Shown: positions 20,678 to 22,289 of the stretch, in pieces | Numbering within the stretch: the first letter of the stretch is position 1 | Layout of the letters: every line of letters begins with the position of its first letter | Assembly: GCA_964612855.1 (NCBI GenBank) | Contig: CAZTDR010000043.1 | Coordinates: forward strand, 1-22,289 | Direction of reading: 5' to 3' | DNA length: 22,289 nucleotides | Source: DATIJJ01 sp964612855 | GTDB lineage: Bacteria > Pseudomonadota > Gammaproteobacteria > DSM-16500 | Position numbers and translations under genes: made by a program | Notes under the pieces: generated by a model | Database searches by the model: none | What the model saw: the letters and a program-made list of their open reading frames with translations, nothing else | What the model was told of the DNA's origin: nothing

Positions 20678-22201
20678 TCATTCTCCCAATCTATAGACAG
20701 TCGAGCGATCCAGCACTCGGTAATGGAATGCTTCGCTGATATGTTCAACCGTAATCATATCATGTTCTTTTAAATCAGCGATTGTTCTGGCCACCTTGAT
20801 AATACGATGATAAATACGTGCAGATAAACTAAATTTATTCATCATCTTATTTAAGAGAGCCTGCACTGGCGGCGTCAAGGGGCAAATTGTTTCTAATTCA
20901 TTTACGAGTAATTCGCTATTCACTTTTCCTTGCCGTAATAATTGACGCTTTTGTGCTTGAGTGACACGTTCTTTAACCCGCGCACTTTTTTCATTTTCCA
21001 TGCCTTGCGCGGCTAATAATTCAGGGGGCAAAGCGGGCACATCCACTTGCATATCAATACGATCTAAAAAAGGCCCGGATAATTTTCCAAGATAACGCTC
21101 TACTTGCTCACTTGTGCAGCGACATGATTTGCTTTTGCTCCCCAAAAACCCGCATGGACAAGGATTCATCGCTGCAATCAATTGAAATTGGGCAGGAAAA
21201 ATCGATTGGTAGGCTGCGCGTGAAATGGTAATGCAACCCGATTCCAGGGGCTCACGCAGTGACTCAAGCACATGTCGATTAAATTCTGGCAATTCATCTA
21301 AAAATAAAACCCCTTGATGGGCCAAGGAAATTTCTCCCGGCTGTGGCGGGCGGCCTCCTCCTACTAAAGCCACACTCGAACTACTGTGATGCGGTGAACG
21401 AAAAGGAATACGTTGCCATTGTGTATAATCAAATCCATTGCGGCTAATAGAAGCTAACGCGGCCACTTCCAACGATTGCTGCTCAGACAACAGGGGCAAA
21501 ATACCCGGTAATCGACTCGCTAGCATCGTTTTTCCAGTCCCTGGCGAACCAATAAATAATAAACTGTGCTTTCCTGCTGCTGCAATTTCTAACGCACGTC
21601 TCGCATGGGGCTGCCCGCGCACATCGGCTAAATCGGGCGCGGTCATCTCTGACACCGTCGATTGCACAGTTTCACAACGCGGCAATGTCATTTCACCTTT
21701 TAAGTGGGCACATACTTCTAATAAATGCTGCGCTGAAAAAACCTCAGTCTGTTTCACCAATGCGGCTTCCATCCCATTGGCCTCTGGCACGACCAACCGT
21801 CGCTTGGCTTGCTGGGCACTTAACACTACCGGCAACACACCTCGCACAGCACGTAATTCACCGGATAAAGCCAACTCTCCCACAAATTCAAATTCCCGTA
21901 ATTTTCCGCCGGGTAGTTGGCCTGATGCCACTAAAATGCCTAATGCAATGGGCAAATCAAATCGCCCACCTTCTTTGGGCAAATCCGCAGGCGCGAGATT
22001 AATGGTGATACGACGTGTTGGAAATTTAAAATGCGCATTCATTAAGGCACTGCGAACCCGATCTTTACTCTCTTTAACCGCGGTTTCTGGCAATCCCACA
22101 ATATTTAATTTAGGGATTCCTGGCGAAAGATGTACTTCGACAGTCACTAAAGGTGCAGACATGCCTATACTGGCTCGACTATAGACTATGGCTAATGTCA
22201 T
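20678..22201 (-). CDS. comM: Competence-related AAA+ helicase ComM (YifB, Mg-chelatase-like)
   Basis: Hexameric AAA+ ATPase that promotes branch migration during integration of DNA in natural transformation. The N-terminal Lon-protease-like (ChlI) fold runs over about residues 1-170 and includes PGIPKLNIVGLPETAVKESK and FDLPIALGILVASGQ. The AAA+ domain has Walker A GSPGTGKT (218-225), Walker B VLFLDELPEF (298-307) and SFxS-like PHHSSSSVALVGGG. A cysteine cluster NPCPCGFLGSKSKSCRC (about 345-361) is followed by LSGPFLDRIDMQVDVP. A C-terminal Mg-chelatase domain ends the protein. At 507 aa it is full length. AAGGA lies 9 nt before the ATG. It heads the comM/130-aa/reductase cluster. With the pilM-Q genes in the same window, it fits a capacity for DNA uptake and recombination. 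Confidence 0.95.
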   Translation of the reverse strand: MTLAIVYSRASIGMSAPLVTVEVHLSPGIPKLNIVGLPETAVKESKDRVRSALMNAHFKFPTRRITINLAPADLPKEGGRFDLPIALGILVASGQLPGGKLREFEFVGELALSGELRAVRGVLPVVLSAQQAKRRLVVPEANGMEAALVKQTEVFSAQHLLEVCAHLKGEMTLPRCETVQSTVSEMTAPDLADVRGQPHARRALEIAAAGKHSLLFIGSPGTGKTMLASRLPGILPLLSEQQSLEVAALASISRNGFDYTQWQRIPFRSPHHSSSSVALVGGGRPPQPGEISLAHQGVLFLDELPEFNRHVLESLREPLESGCITISRAAYQSIFPAQFQLIAAMNPCPCGFLGSKSKSCRCTSEQVERYLGKLSGPFLDRIDMQVDVPALPPELLAAQGMENEKSARVKERVTQAQKRQLLRQGKVNSELLVNELETICPLTPPVQALLNKMMNKFSLSARIYHRIIKVARTIADLKEHDMITVEHISEAFHYRVLDRSTVYRLGE

Positions 22202-22239
22202 GGTGGTTTTTCCTTGTAAAGTTGAATAAATCTATTTTT

Positions 22240-22289
22240 GTAGGGGCACGGCGTGCCGCACTAGTGTCCGGTTAATCAGTTGATGTTTT
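22240..22289 (+). repeat. Composite REP-like element, copy 4, cut by the window end
   Basis: It begins GTAGGGGCACGGCGTGCCGC, then ACTAGTGTCCGGTTAATC, diverging slightly from the 52-117 and 4449-4513 copies (CTGCTGTCCGGTAAATC). It lies upstream of comM and runs off the window. Confidence 0.75.

Noticed and set aside
21438..22184. Long plus-strand open frame (248 codons) opposite comM
   Set aside because: It lies entirely antisense to well-conserved comM, with composition typical of a shadow frame and no ribosome site or recognisable motif.

Overview
This window is about 22.3 kb of a moderately AT-rich chromosome and carries core housekeeping genes. The gene content and order point to a gammaproteobacterium: pilMN(OP)Q-aroK, mrcA, ubiC-ubiA, rubB, rsmD next to ftsY-ftsE-ftsX-rpoH, and comM. 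The mixture of rubB, an HrcA-type CIRCE operator and a ferredoxin-type AscD-like reductase suggests a Legionellales/Coxiellaceae-like lineage, but that placement is inferred from gene content only. I see no phage, plasmid, CRISPR, tRNA, rRNA or defence island.

Layout. Positions 197-4133 (minus) hold a compact type IV pilus/competence operon, pilM-pilN-pilOP-pilQ, followed by aroK. PilO and PilP are fused in one protein. A 576-bp gap (4134-4709) packed with dispersed repeats separates this operon from mrcA (plus). Next comes the translationally coupled minus-strand operon ubiC-ubiA-pdxB, divergent from rubB (plus). Then follow an SPFH/NfeD membrane pair (minus), a small PH-domain membrane protein (plus) and two short unrecognised genes (minus, 13188-13647). 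trpS and rsmD (minus) come next, divergent from ftsY-ftsE-ftsX-rpoH (plus). The window ends with a minus-strand cluster: comM, an unknown 130-aa gene and a [2Fe-2S]/FAD reductase.

Regulation. A perfect CIRCE inverted repeat (9-9-9) lies just upstream of rpoH. It suggests that the HrcA repressor controls the heat-shock sigma factor itself, linking the two heat-shock circuits. Convincing promoter-like sequences were found for rubB and the 113-aa gene, and weaker ones for rpoH, trpS and the SPFH gene.

Repeats. Nearly every large intergenic space carries small palindromic elements of a few families. Two families begin with the tetranucleotide GTAG, as REP elements mobilised by REP-associated tyrosine transposases do. 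A third is a long inverted repeat with about 59-bp arms between mrcA and pdxB, related to a perfect hairpin beside pilQ. Separately, a perfect 38-bp-arm palindrome follows the trpS stop codon. These repeats, the CIRCE-rpoH arrangement and the PilO-PilP fusion are the most unusual items here. I found no convincing new multi-gene system.
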